Positions 25,701-33,043 of a DNA stretch of 64,000 bases are shown here, piece after piece. The notes under the pieces were generated by a model. It searched no databases and was not told the origin of the DNA. It was given only the letters and a program-made list of their open reading frames with translations. Position numbers and translations under genes: made by a program. Positions within the stretch are counted from its first letter, which is position 1. The number at the start of each line of letters is the position of its first letter. Origin of the DNA: DT-110 sp030148525 (lineage in GTDB: Bacteria; Bacteroidota; Bacteroidia; Chitinophagales; Saprospiraceae); the NCBI GenBank assembly GCA_965227445.1, contig OZ245751.1:62001-126000 (forward strand), read 5' to 3'.

Positions 25701-27053
25701 CTTCTCCGATTTCCTCTTCTGTTTCTCCGCATATTTCGTGCCGGTGATGCGCAGGAACCGATAAGTAAGTAGTATGGCCGAGAAGCTCAACCCGATCAGA
25801 AAACCGAGCCAGATTCCCTGAATTTCCATACCAAAGGTGAAACTCAGCAGGTAGCCGAAGGGTATGCCCAGCCCCCAGTAGGCAATAGCTACCAGGACGG
25901 TAGGGACCTTAACATCCTGTAATCCGCGTAACAGACCTACCCCGACTGCCTGCACCGAATCGGAAATCTGGAAAGCGGCGGCGAGAACCAGTAAATTAGC
26001 AGCATAGCCCAGAACGGCCGCTTCATCGTTGAACAGGAGCGGTAATTTTTGGCGAAAGCCAATAAAAATAAGGGCGCAAAACAACCCGTAGCCAACGGCC
26101 ATCCACAGGGTGGATGTACCAATGTCACGGGCCTTCTTCCATTCTTTTCGCCCGTAGGCAAAGGCCACCCGGATGCTACCGGCGGCACTGATGCCCATGG
26201 AAACCATAAAGGTGATGGCCGCAATGCTGAGGGCGATCTGGTGCGCTGCCTGCTGTACGTAGCCCAGCCAGCCCGCCATAATTCCCGAGATGGCAAAAGA
26301 CGAGGATTCCATACCCGATTGGAGGCTGGAGGGGATGCCGATCCGCAATACATCCAGGAGCCGATCTTTGCGGATCTGTAGCTGCTCCTTCAGGTTTTGC
26401 CGGTAAGGCGCAAACTGACGACCGCGGATCAATAGCACGGCCAGGGCGATCATAATGACACCGCGGGAGATCAATGTACCGACTCCCGCACCCTCTAATT
26501 CCATCCTGGGCGCGCCCCATTTACCGTAGATAAAGGCATAATTGGTCAGTACGTTGATGGGGATGGCGGCCAGCGCAATGTACATGGGCGTTCGGGTGAA
26601 ACCGAGCCCGTCGGCAAACTGCTTCATGCCGATGAATAGCACCATAGGAACGGTACCCCAGATCATCCAAAGCAGGTATGGTTGGGCCAGCCGGGCGACA
26701 ATCTCGTCCTGGCCCAGATAGAACACTACGTCGAGCCGCCAGGTGATAAGCATCGCCATAGCGATGGCAAATAACAGTACGATCAGCAACCCATTATAGA
26801 GGATGCGCAAGGGAGCATCATTATTGTCCTCCCCCTGAGCGGATGCCACCAGGGGGGAAATGGCCATAGTAAGCCCCATTCCCAGGATCAGCGGCAGCGA
26901 AATGATGTTGTTAACAAAGGAGGCCGCTGCCAATTGAGAACTGTGGATAGCACCCACCATCGCATTGTCGATCACCCCCAGCGCCATTTGCGTTAAGTAT
27001 CCAAGGATAATGGGCCATCCCAGCCGTAGGGTAAGTCGAATTTCCTGCCACAT
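25665..27053 (-). CDS. MATE family efflux transporter
   Basis: A 462-residue protein with 12 hydrophobic segments, beginning LTLRLGWPIILGYLTQMALGVIDNAMVG, the typical MATE first helix. The internal repeat (IGIPSSLQSGMESSSFAISGIMAGWLG) marks the second half. MATE pumps export cationic drugs and metabolites using Na+ or H+ gradients; the substrate is unknown. The hydrophilic C-terminal tail is encoded partly by heptamer repeats. A TACTTTTG box ends 4 bp before the ATG, suggesting a leaderless transcript. A T-run/GNRA motif crosses it in antisense at 26046. Confidence 0.93.
   Translation of the reverse strand: MWQEIRLTLRLGWPIILGYLTQMALGVIDNAMVGAIHSSQLAAASFVNNIISLPLILGMGLTMAISPLVASAQGEDNNDAPLRILYNGLLIVLLFAIAMAMLITWRLDVVFYLGQDEIVARLAQPYLLWMIWGTVPMVLFIGMKQFADGLGFTRTPMYIALAAIPINVLTNYAFIYGKWGAPRMELEGAGVGTLISRGVIMIALAVLLIRGRQFAPYRQNLKEQLQIRKDRLLDVLRIGIPSSLQSGMESSSFAISGIMAGWLGYVQQAAHQIALSIAAITFMVSMGISAAGSIRVAFAYGRKEWKKARDIGTSTLWMAVGYGLFCALIFIGFRQKLPLLFNDEAAVLGYAANLLVLAAAFQISDSVQAVGVGLLRGLQDVKVPTVLVAIAYWGLGIPFGYLLSFTFGMEIQGIWLGFLIGLSFSAILLTYRFLRITGTKYAEKQKRKSEKPNRKAEVGSGK
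26046..26060 (+). repeat. T-run/GNRA mini-hairpin motif, antisense in CDS
   Basis: TTTTTGGCGAAAGCC on the plus strand. The host MATE gene reads it as FRQK on the minus strand. The closing pair is G-C. Confidence 0.65.
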
Positions 27054-27057
27054 GGCG

Positions 27058-27065
27058 CAAAAGTA
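27058..27065 (-). promoter_or_regulatory. -7 promoter element TACTTTTG of the MATE gene
   Basis: An exact TAnnTTTG match on the minus strand, four bases before the ATG. The transcript would begin at or next to the start codon. Confidence 0.45.
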
Positions 27066-27153
27066 GGTATTGAAAAGTTAGTGTTGAACAACATTTATCC
27101 ATATTCAAAATTTCTTCAGAATTAGTTCCCCACTATTGCAGAAAAAAGACATC

Positions 27154-27573
27154 ATGCCAATTATACGTTCTACCGTGGAGTCCAATGAAAACCGGCATGG
27201 CGAGACCGTTCGCTACAGTGACACCGAGCTCGAGGAGTTTCGTCAGATTATTGATAAGCGCCTGGAGAAGGCCCAAAAAGTCATTGTGGAATTACGGGCT
27301 CAGATCATGGAACTGACTGAGAATGTAAGTGACGAGCACGGCGGTGACTGGATCGATGACAGCAGTATTAATAACGAGGTGGAGATGCTGTACGACATGA
27401 TGAGTCGGCAGCAACGGTACCTGAACGATCTGGAACACGCTCTGATCCGTATTCGCAACCGCACCTACGGCATTTGTTCCATCACCGGCAACCTCATCGA
27501 TAAACGACGACTGCTCGCTGTCCCCACGACTACTAAGAGCCTTTCGGCAAAAATTACCCAGCAATCGTCTTGA
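27154..27573 (+). CDS. TraR/DksA family regulator
   Basis: A 139-residue protein from ATG 27154; the TTG at 27136 is an unlikely start. The YSDTELEEFRQIIDKRLEKAQK helix, the long coiled-coil hairpin with acidic residues at its turn, and ALIRIRNRTYGICSITGNLIDKRRLLAVP are the Bacteroidota DksA-like pattern. Three of the four zinc-finger cysteines are absent (one Cys in YGICSITG), as is common in this phylum. DksA-type proteins enter the RNA polymerase secondary channel and tune stringent-response genes. A heptamer array starts at its stop codon, followed by a terminator. Confidence 0.88.
   Translation: MPIIRSTVESNENRHGETVRYSDTELEEFRQIIDKRLEKAQKVIVELRAQIMELTENVSDEHGGDWIDDSSINNEVEMLYDMMSRQQRYLNDLEHALIRIRNRTYGICSITGNLIDKRRLLAVPTTTKSLSAKITQQSS
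27539..27553 (-). repeat. T-run/GNRA motif variant, antisense in CDS
   Basis: Minus strand TTTTTGCCGAAAGGC: the stem is GCC/GGC instead of GGC/GCC, with the GAAA loop kept. It is in the last codons of the DksA-like gene. Confidence 0.55.
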
Positions 27574-27640
27574 CAGGTATGAGGTATGAGGTTTGGGGTT
27601 TGAGGTACCTCTACCCAATACCAAATACCCAAAATCCAAA
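27573..27640 (+). repeat. Heptamer array beginning at the DksA-like stop codon
   Basis: The A of the TGA stop is the first base of ACAGGTATGAGG, followed by GAGGTAT, GAGGTTT and GGGGTTT units and then CCAAATA-type units. Confidence 0.75.
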
Positions 27641-27661
27641 AAAATAGGTTAACATCTTTTG

Positions 27662-27693
27662 GGGAGCGGCCCTTACCGGTCGTCTCCCTTTTT
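27662..27693 (+). terminator. Rho-independent terminator of the DksA-like gene
   Basis: The stem GGGAGCGGCC / GGTCGTCTCCC (one bulge) is followed by TTTTT and TATTT. Confidence 0.75.
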
Positions 27694-27725
27694 ATTTCAG
27701 GGTGTTGAGTTTGCTCTCCAGGGAT

Positions 27726-27815
27726 TTACAGCACGGAAGTGCCGGTAACGATCGTTTGTGCGGAAAGTAATACGGGCAGGATTACGGCTGCCAGGAGCAG
27801 GGTCAGGTATTTCAT
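27726..27815 (-). CDS. Possible 29-residue micro-protein or signal-peptide remnant
   Basis: An ATG at 27815 opens a 29-codon frame, MKYLTLLLAAVILPVLLSAQ followed by TIVTGTSVL and stop. The first 20 residues are an excellent signal peptide, with a cleavage site at SAQ like other secreted proteins in this window. Almost nothing remains after cleavage, so this is either a membrane micro-peptide or the 5' remnant of a lost secreted-protein gene. No homologue is known to me. Confidence 0.3.
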   Translation of the reverse strand: MKYLTLLLAAVILPVLLSAQTIVTGTSVL

Positions 27816-27947
27816 AAGCTGGGTTTGTATTCAAGATAACCTTTTTCCAGATGCACCGCTAGCCGCTACCGGCTAAAGCGGCCTGATATCTTCGCTTGCT
27901 ACCGAAATCCGGGCAGCGTTAGCCCTCTGCCTTGAATCGTAAGCGAA

Positions 27948-27993
27948 ACCTCACGCCTCACCTCAAACCCCAAACCTCAAACCTATAACCTGT
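27948..27993 (-). repeat. Heptamer repeat array
   Basis: CCTCACC / CCTCAAA / CCCCAAA units end in ACCTGTT, the inverted form of the AACAGGT edge at 27573. With that array it forms a widely spaced inverted pair. Confidence 0.65.
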
Positions 27994-28027
27994 TATGTTT
28001 TCTACAGAAAATATCAGGAATAATACG

Positions 28028-28447
28028 TATCTTTAGACGTTGCATATTCGGTTCATTTTGACTGAACTGAGTACTTTTTCTGTGTGCAAAATCTACCCGC
28101 AGCTCTGATCAGGGCATCAAACCACGCGGGCCACACGGGGCAAAGTCGCTGCAAGGCGACCGCCAACCGCAACAACCGGGCTAACAGACCAGGAATTTAT
28201 AATCCCGAACGGGCTTATCCCGATAAGTAACCAAATGAGCAACGTATGTCCTGCAGAGGGCATAGGTGATAATGAATTCTTTATCAACCCACATAAAACT
28301 ACGAGTATGACCCACACGCTACGTTTGGCCAATCGGCCGGAATTTTTCCGGTATTTTGATCACGTGCTGCCATTAGCGCTTTGTTAGGTACTTCGCCTGA
28401 TAGTCACCTGTTATCAATCAATTTTATCATCCAAAAAAGCCTGACTA
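28028..28447 (+). ncRNA. Long structured leader upstream of the KamA-family gene (candidate regulatory RNA)
   Basis: A TATCTTTA box at 28028-28035 could start a transcript with a leader of about 400 nt before the ATG at 28448. Nothing in it looks coding. Hairpins visible include GTCGC/GCGAC (about 28146-28161), CTTAT CCCG ATAAG (about 28215-28228), and a GGCC-rich dyad (CGGCCGGAATTTTTCCGG, near 28333). I could not match it to a known riboswitch: the SAM, cobalamin, TPP and lysine signatures are absent. Confidence 0.35.
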
Positions 28448-29797
28448 ATGGAAAAGTATCAGTCCTATACCCTTCGCAATTTCCGGGATATACCCCAAAT
28501 CGATAAGCACCTTAGTGAAGAAGAAAAATTTGCCATTGAGGTAGTGGGCAATGTGCTGCCTTTCAAAGCGAATAATTACGTCGTCGAACAACTCATCGAC
28601 TGGAATAACTACCAAAACGATCCCATCTATATTTTGACCTTTCCCCAGCGCGATATGCTGGAGGAGGCCCACTTTGAAGAGGTTGCCCAAGCCATTCGCG
28701 GTGGCGCCAAAAAAGCTGAGCTAAAGCTCATTGCCAATAAGATCCGCATGGACCTCAACCCCCATCCCGCTGGCCAGATGGAGCAAAATATGCCCATGAT
28801 CGAGGATGTGAAGCTCACCGGGGTGCAGCATAAATACCGGGAGACCATGTTGTTCTTTCCCAGCCAGGGGCAGACCTGCCACGCTTATTGTACCTTCTGC
28901 TTCCGCTGGCCGCAATTTGTTGGTATGAACGAACTAAAGTTCGCCATGCGCGACGTGGAACTGATCATCAAATACCTGCGGGCCCATCCCGAGGTGACCG
29001 ATATTCTGTTCACCGGTGGTGACCCACTGATCATGAAAACTAAGATACTTCAGCAGTATATCGATGCACTCATCGAAGCGGATCTGCCCAACCTGCGCAC
29101 CATACGCCTGGGATCCAAAGCCCTTGGGTACTGGCCGCAACGATTTACTACTGATGCCGATGCCGACGATCTGATGCGCCTGTTTGAGAAGGCCAAAGCC
29201 AACGGCATTCACATTGCGTATATGGCTCACTTCAACCACCCCGCTGAGATGCGGACCGGCGAGGTGAAAAAAGCCATCCAACGTATCCTCAATACCGGAG
29301 CAGTCATCCGGAGTCAATCCCCGGTCATGCGCAACATCAACGACAATGCCGATGCCTGGGCGCAAATGTGGCAGGAACAGGTGGAACTGGGCGTCATCCC
29401 TTACTATATGTTTATTGCCCGCGATACCGGCGCCCAGGATTATTTTGCGGTAACGCTGGATAAGGCCTGGCACGTCTTCCGCGATGCTTACCAGCAGGTA
29501 AGCGGGGTCGCCCGCACGGTCCGTGGCCCGTCCATGTCGGCTGGGCCGGGTAAAGTACGCGTGATCGGCGTAACGGAGATCATGGGGGAGAAAGTCTATA
29601 GTCTTGAGTTCATCCAGGGACGTAATCCCGACTGGATCGCGCGGCCCTTCTTCGCCAAATACGATCCCCACGCCATCTGGCTGGATGAGCTCGAACCAGC
29701 CTTCGGGGAAGGTAAATTCTTCTTCGAAGACGTATATCCGCTCCACCGTAAACCATCGAAGTCCCGTGCCCACCGTGAGCCTTCTTTGGTAGGATGA
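28448..29797 (+). CDS. KamA family radical SAM protein (lysine 2,3-aminomutase-like)
   Basis: A 449-residue protein. Cys144, Cys148 and Cys151 form CxxxCxxC for the 4Fe-4S cluster that cleaves S-adenosylmethionine. TDILFTGGDPLIM is the GGDP motif, and the downstream barrel strands are present. The family includes PLP-dependent lysine and glutamate 2,3-aminomutases, and more divergent members of unknown substrate; this one is long and carries an extra C-terminal extension (IMGEKVYSLEFIQGRNPDWIARPFF). An aminotransferase gene follows after about 270 bp of heptamer repeats. The upstream leader is unusually long. The reaction is not assigned. Confidence 0.85.
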   Translation: MEKYQSYTLRNFRDIPQIDKHLSEEEKFAIEVVGNVLPFKANNYVVEQLIDWNNYQNDPIYILTFPQRDMLEEAHFEEVAQAIRGGAKKAELKLIANKIRMDLNPHPAGQMEQNMPMIEDVKLTGVQHKYRETMLFFPSQGQTCHAYCTFCFRWPQFVGMNELKFAMRDVELIIKYLRAHPEVTDILFTGGDPLIMKTKILQQYIDALIEADLPNLRTIRLGSKALGYWPQRFTTDADADDLMRLFEKAKANGIHIAYMAHFNHPAEMRTGEVKKAIQRILNTGAVIRSQSPVMRNINDNADAWAQMWQEQVELGVIPYYMFIARDTGAQDYFAVTLDKAWHVFRDAYQQVSGVARTVRGPSMSAGPGKVRVIGVTEIMGEKVYSLEFIQGRNPDWIARPFFAKYDPHAIWLDELEPAFGEGKFFFEDVYPLHRKPSKSRAHREPSLVG

Positions 29798-29799
29798 TT

Positions 29800-29836
29800 A
29801 ACAGGTATGAGGTATGAGGTATGAGGTTTGAGGTGG
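29800..29836 (+). repeat. Heptamer array 2 bp after the KamA-family stop codon
   Basis: Starts AACAGGTATGAGG, followed by GAGGTAT and GAGGTTT units, in the sense orientation of the upstream gene. Confidence 0.75.
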
Positions 29837-29925
29837 AAGGGGATTTAAGATGCAATGGCACTTGAATCCCCTTTTCTGATAACCATCCTGTATTTGACAA
29901 CAGGTTTTATAAATCTGCTGTACCT

Positions 29926-30061
29926 TACCCCAAACCTTCATCGCCCGCCGGAGTCCGTACGGACGAAGGAGGGAAACCTAACCTCATACCCTAAATCTAA
30001 CCTCATACCCCAAACCTCATACCCCAAACCCCAAACCTCAAACCTCAAACCTCAAACCTGT
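29926..30061 (-). repeat. Heptamer array with embedded dyad, ends ACCTGT before aminotransferase gene
   Basis: CCTCATA, CCCCAAA and CCTCAAA units fill the gap. At 29944-29973 a dyad has the palindrome GTCCGTACGGAC flanked by GGA/GAA and outer arms CCCGCC / GGAGGG. The array ends ACCTGT 6 bp before the ATG, inverted relative to the array at 29800. Confidence 0.75.
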
Positions 30062-30066
30062 ACTAT

Positions 30067-31362
30067 ATGGGTAAACAACGCAACATTCGTGTCGATCTGA
30101 ACCTGAATATTCGTGGGCTCAAGAAGTCGGCTACGCTGGCTATTAACGAGCAGTCGCGTGCGCTTGAAAAAGAGGGGCGTACCGTGTACAAACTGGGCTT
30201 TGGCCAATCGCCCTTTCCCGTACCGGAACCCGTGACGGAAGCGCTGCGCCAACACGCCCATGAAAAGGATTATCTGGCCGTGCAGGGACTCTACGATTTG
30301 CGGGCCGCGATTGCCCAATCGTATAAACGGCGACAGGGGATCGACCGGACGGCCGAACAGGTGCTGATCGGGCCTGGCTCCAAGGAGTTGTTGTTTTTGC
30401 TGCAGTTGGTGTATTACGGGGATCTGGTGATCCCTACTCCGAGTTGGGTATCGTATTCGCCCCAGGCACACATCATTGGGCGGCGGGTGAATTGGGTGCG
30501 CACCCACCAGGAAAACGACTGGCGGCTGACTCCGGAGGAACTGGAATCGATCTGTCAGTACGATCCGGAGCGTCCGCGTATTCTGGTGTTGAATTATCCG
30601 GCCAATCCCACCGGGGCGACGTATACGGCCGATCGCCTGAAACGCATTGCCGAGATCGCTCGCCGCTACAAGGTGATCCTGTTATCCGATGAGATCTACG
30701 GCGAGTTACACCATACGGGCAAGCACGTTTCTCTGGCACGGTATTATCCGGAGGGCACCATCGTCAGTAGTGGTCTTTCCAAATGGTGCGGCGCCGGCGG
30801 TTGGCGGTTGGGCTTTTTCGTTTTTCCGGAATCGCTCACCTGGTTACAGGAAGCGATGGCCGTGGTGGCCAGTGAGACCTTTACCTCGACCAGTGCGCCC
30901 ATTCAGTACGCGGCGGTGGCAGCGTTCCAGGAGCATCCCGACATTGATGCCTACCTCAGGGATGCCCAGCGTATTTTGCGGCACATTGGCAAATATATTC
31001 ACCAGCGACTGACCGCTATGCGCGTGTATGCGCCCAAGCCACAGGGAGGCTTTTACCTGTTTCCGAATTTCAGCTATCACCAGCAAAAACTCCTTAAGCG
31101 AGGCATCTCTAACAGTGGCGATCTTTGCCGGAAGCTACTCGAGGATACGGGGATTGCCTTGCTGCCCAGTTTCGACTTCGGACGTCCCTCGGAGGAACTG
31201 ACCGCCCGACTATCGTACGTGGATTTCGACGGGACTGCGGCCCTGGCTACTGCCGCTGAAAATTATGCGGAAAAGGCACTCGATCAGGCTTTCCTGCAAT
31301 CGTGCTGCCCCCGTTTGATTGCTGCCATGGATACGTTGGAGAAATGGTTGTCTGACGGTTGA
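30067..31362 (+). CDS. Class I/II PLP-dependent aminotransferase
   Basis: A 431-residue fold-type I enzyme. Lys239 in SSGLSKWCGAGGWRLG forms the PLP aldimine; NYPANPTGATY and DEIYGEL carry the conserved Asn, Asp and Tyr. It belongs to the aspartate-aminotransferase superfamily; the substrate is unknown. It follows the KamA-family gene in the same direction and may process a beta-amino acid or amino donor made by that enzyme, but this is only a positional guess. The C-terminal 25 residues are a helical extension beyond the usual end. Confidence 0.88.
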   Translation: MGKQRNIRVDLNLNIRGLKKSATLAINEQSRALEKEGRTVYKLGFGQSPFPVPEPVTEALRQHAHEKDYLAVQGLYDLRAAIAQSYKRRQGIDRTAEQVLIGPGSKELLFLLQLVYYGDLVIPTPSWVSYSPQAHIIGRRVNWVRTHQENDWRLTPEELESICQYDPERPRILVLNYPANPTGATYTADRLKRIAEIARRYKVILLSDEIYGELHHTGKHVSLARYYPEGTIVSSGLSKWCGAGGWRLGFFVFPESLTWLQEAMAVVASETFTSTSAPIQYAAVAAFQEHPDIDAYLRDAQRILRHIGKYIHQRLTAMRVYAPKPQGGFYLFPNFSYHQQKLLKRGISNSGDLCRKLLEDTGIALLPSFDFGRPSEELTARLSYVDFDGTAALATAAENYAEKALDQAFLQSCCPRLIAAMDTLEKWLSDG

Positions 31363-31455
31363 CGCTGCACGCAACACGGTTTACGGTGGATATTCGCCGG
31401 ATTACCACTCCCTTCTGTAAACCGACCGTTTTCTTTTCCACATCTACCGCTTTTT

Positions 31456-31513
31456 AACAAAAATTTGTTGCAAATCTCCCCGAAAAGCACTTATTTTTGA
31501 AACAAATTGTTTC
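31456..31513 (+). promoter_or_regulatory. Promoter of the dinB-dnaE cassette flanked by two palindromic operators
   Basis: TTG at 31468-31470, a 21-bp spacer and TATTTTTG at 31492-31499 form a good Bacteroidota promoter. AACAAAAATTTGTT (31456-31469) overlaps the -33 element and GAAACAAATTGTTTC (31499-31513) overlaps the start site. Both palindromes share AACAA/TTGTT half-sites, so one repressor could bind both. The leader to dinB would be about 270 nt. Confidence 0.5.
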
Positions 31514-31671
31514 TACCGGCATTTAGTACGCGTGCTGTAACAAGTAGTACACGGTTCACGATAGACGTCAAACGGTTTGTCTGGTGCAGTGCAACACCTT
31601 AGTGAATTTCCCCAAGAATGTGGACAAGTTTACGATCTCTTGATTATGAATGTCTACTTCGAAAAAACAGC

Positions 31672-31744
<73 letters not shown>

Positions 31745-31776
31745 AGCCGTTTTACGATAAGAAAACAGAAAATACC

Positions 31777-32910
31777 ATGTTTGAACGAGCCATCCTGCAC
31801 CTGGACCTCGACGCCTTCTTCGTGTCGGTCGAGTGCCTGCGCAACGATGCCCTGCGCGGAAAACCCGTCCTGATCGGCGGTAGTAGCGGACGGGGTGTAG
31901 TTGCATCCTGTAGTTACGAAGCGCGCCGCTTCGGTATTCATTCCGCGATGCCCATGCGTATGGCGCTGCGCCTGTGCCCGGATGCTACCGTGGTGCGGGG
32001 CGATATGGAAGCCTATTCCAAATACTCCAACCTGGTCGGAGAGGTGATCGCCGATGACGTACCCCTCTACGAAAAAGCTTCGGTCGATGAGTTCTATGCC
32101 GACCTGACGGGTATGGATCAGCATTTTGGCTGCTGGCGATGGTCGCGGGAATTGCGCGACAAGATCATGCGGGAAACGGGCTTACCCATCTCTATGGGGC
32201 TCTCCATCAACAAACTGGTCTCCAAGGTAGGTACCAGTGAGTCCAAGCCTAATGGCAGCCGCTTGGTCGATCCCGGGACGGAGCAGGCTTTCTTCGATCC
32301 ACTGCCGGTGCGGCGGCTGCCATCCGTGGGGAAAGCCACTCATCGCAAACTGAGCCTGATGGGCATCCGCGACGTGCAGACCCTGCGGCAGATACCGGCC
32401 CGCTTATTAGTCCGCGAATTCGGAAAGCACGGTATGGCGCTTTCGCAAAAAGCACACGCCCGCGACGACCGGCCCGTAGTGCCTTACCGTGATCAGAAGT
32501 CCATGTCGACTGAGCGCACCTTCCAGGTCGATACCACCAATGTCTTTTTTCTGAAACAGGAGCTTACCCGTATGGTGTCGGGCCTGGCCTATGACTTACG
32601 TCAAAAACAGAAGCTTACGTCCTGTATCACCCTCAAACTGCGCTATACCGATTTCAATACCTACACCAAACAAATACGCATCCCTTACACGGCCAGCGAT
32701 CGCCAGCTTATTCAGCATGCCCATGACCTGCTCGATCGCCTCTTTCAGCGGCGGCAACTCGTGCGCCTGCTGGGCGTACGCTTCAGCGGCCTGGTCAGCG
32801 GCCGTCCCCAACTCGACCTCTTCGACGATGCCGATAAGGATTCCCGCTTGCTTCACGCCATGGATCAGGTACGCAAACGATTTGGTAAAACCTCGATCGG
32901 TTATGGATGA
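31777..32910 (+). CDS. dinB: DNA polymerase IV (Y-family)
   Basis: A 377-residue translesion polymerase. HLDLDAFFVSVE (Asp10) and KASVDEFYADLTG supply the catalytic acidic residues; the YSYEARRFG-like CSYEARRFGIHSAMPM is the fingers motif. Length and domain order (palm, fingers, thumb, little finger) are normal. The C-terminal QLDLFDD may be a clamp-binding motif. With the downstream DnaE it forms a damage-tolerance cassette as seen in other Bacteroidota. A heptamer array begins right at its stop codon. Confidence 0.95.
   Translation: MFERAILHLDLDAFFVSVECLRNDALRGKPVLIGGSSGRGVVASCSYEARRFGIHSAMPMRMALRLCPDATVVRGDMEAYSKYSNLVGEVIADDVPLYEKASVDEFYADLTGMDQHFGCWRWSRELRDKIMRETGLPISMGLSINKLVSKVGTSESKPNGSRLVDPGTEQAFFDPLPVRRLPSVGKATHRKLSLMGIRDVQTLRQIPARLLVREFGKHGMALSQKAHARDDRPVVPYRDQKSMSTERTFQVDTTNVFFLKQELTRMVSGLAYDLRQKQKLTSCITLKLRYTDFNTYTKQIRIPYTASDRQLIQHAHDLLDRLFQRRQLVRLLGVRFSGLVSGRPQLDLFDDADKDSRLLHAMDQVRKRFGKTSIGYG
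32439..32451 (-). repeat. T-run/GNRA mini-hairpin motif, antisense in dinB
   Basis: Minus strand TTTTTGCGAAAGC, inside the dinB coding region (ALSQK on the plus strand). Confidence 0.65.
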
Positions 32911-33043
32911 TCAGAGGTCAGAAGGCAGAAGGCAAAACCACGGATCCTGGAGCATGAACTAATCCCTCCGGTCTCTGCGCTCTCCGATCCCTTCAGTCCA
33001 GGTCAACTTCTGATCTCTGACCTCACACTTCTGACTTCCAAAC
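32911..33043. repeat. Heptamer-rich gap between dinB and dnaE
   Basis: TCAGAGG, TCAGAAG and GCAGAAG units start immediately after the dinB stop; CTGATCT, CTGACCT and CTGACTT units precede the dnaE start in inverted form. No promoter is obvious, so the two genes may be cotranscribed. Confidence 0.65.

Noticed and set aside
28081..28260. Known riboswitch upstream of the KamA-family gene
   Set aside because: I compared by eye with SAM-I, SAM-II, cobalamin, TPP, lysine and c-di-GMP signatures; none matched well enough.
28934..29773. Minus-strand ORF of 279 codons inside the KamA-family gene
   Set aside because: Antisense shadow; the plus frame has the radical SAM motifs.
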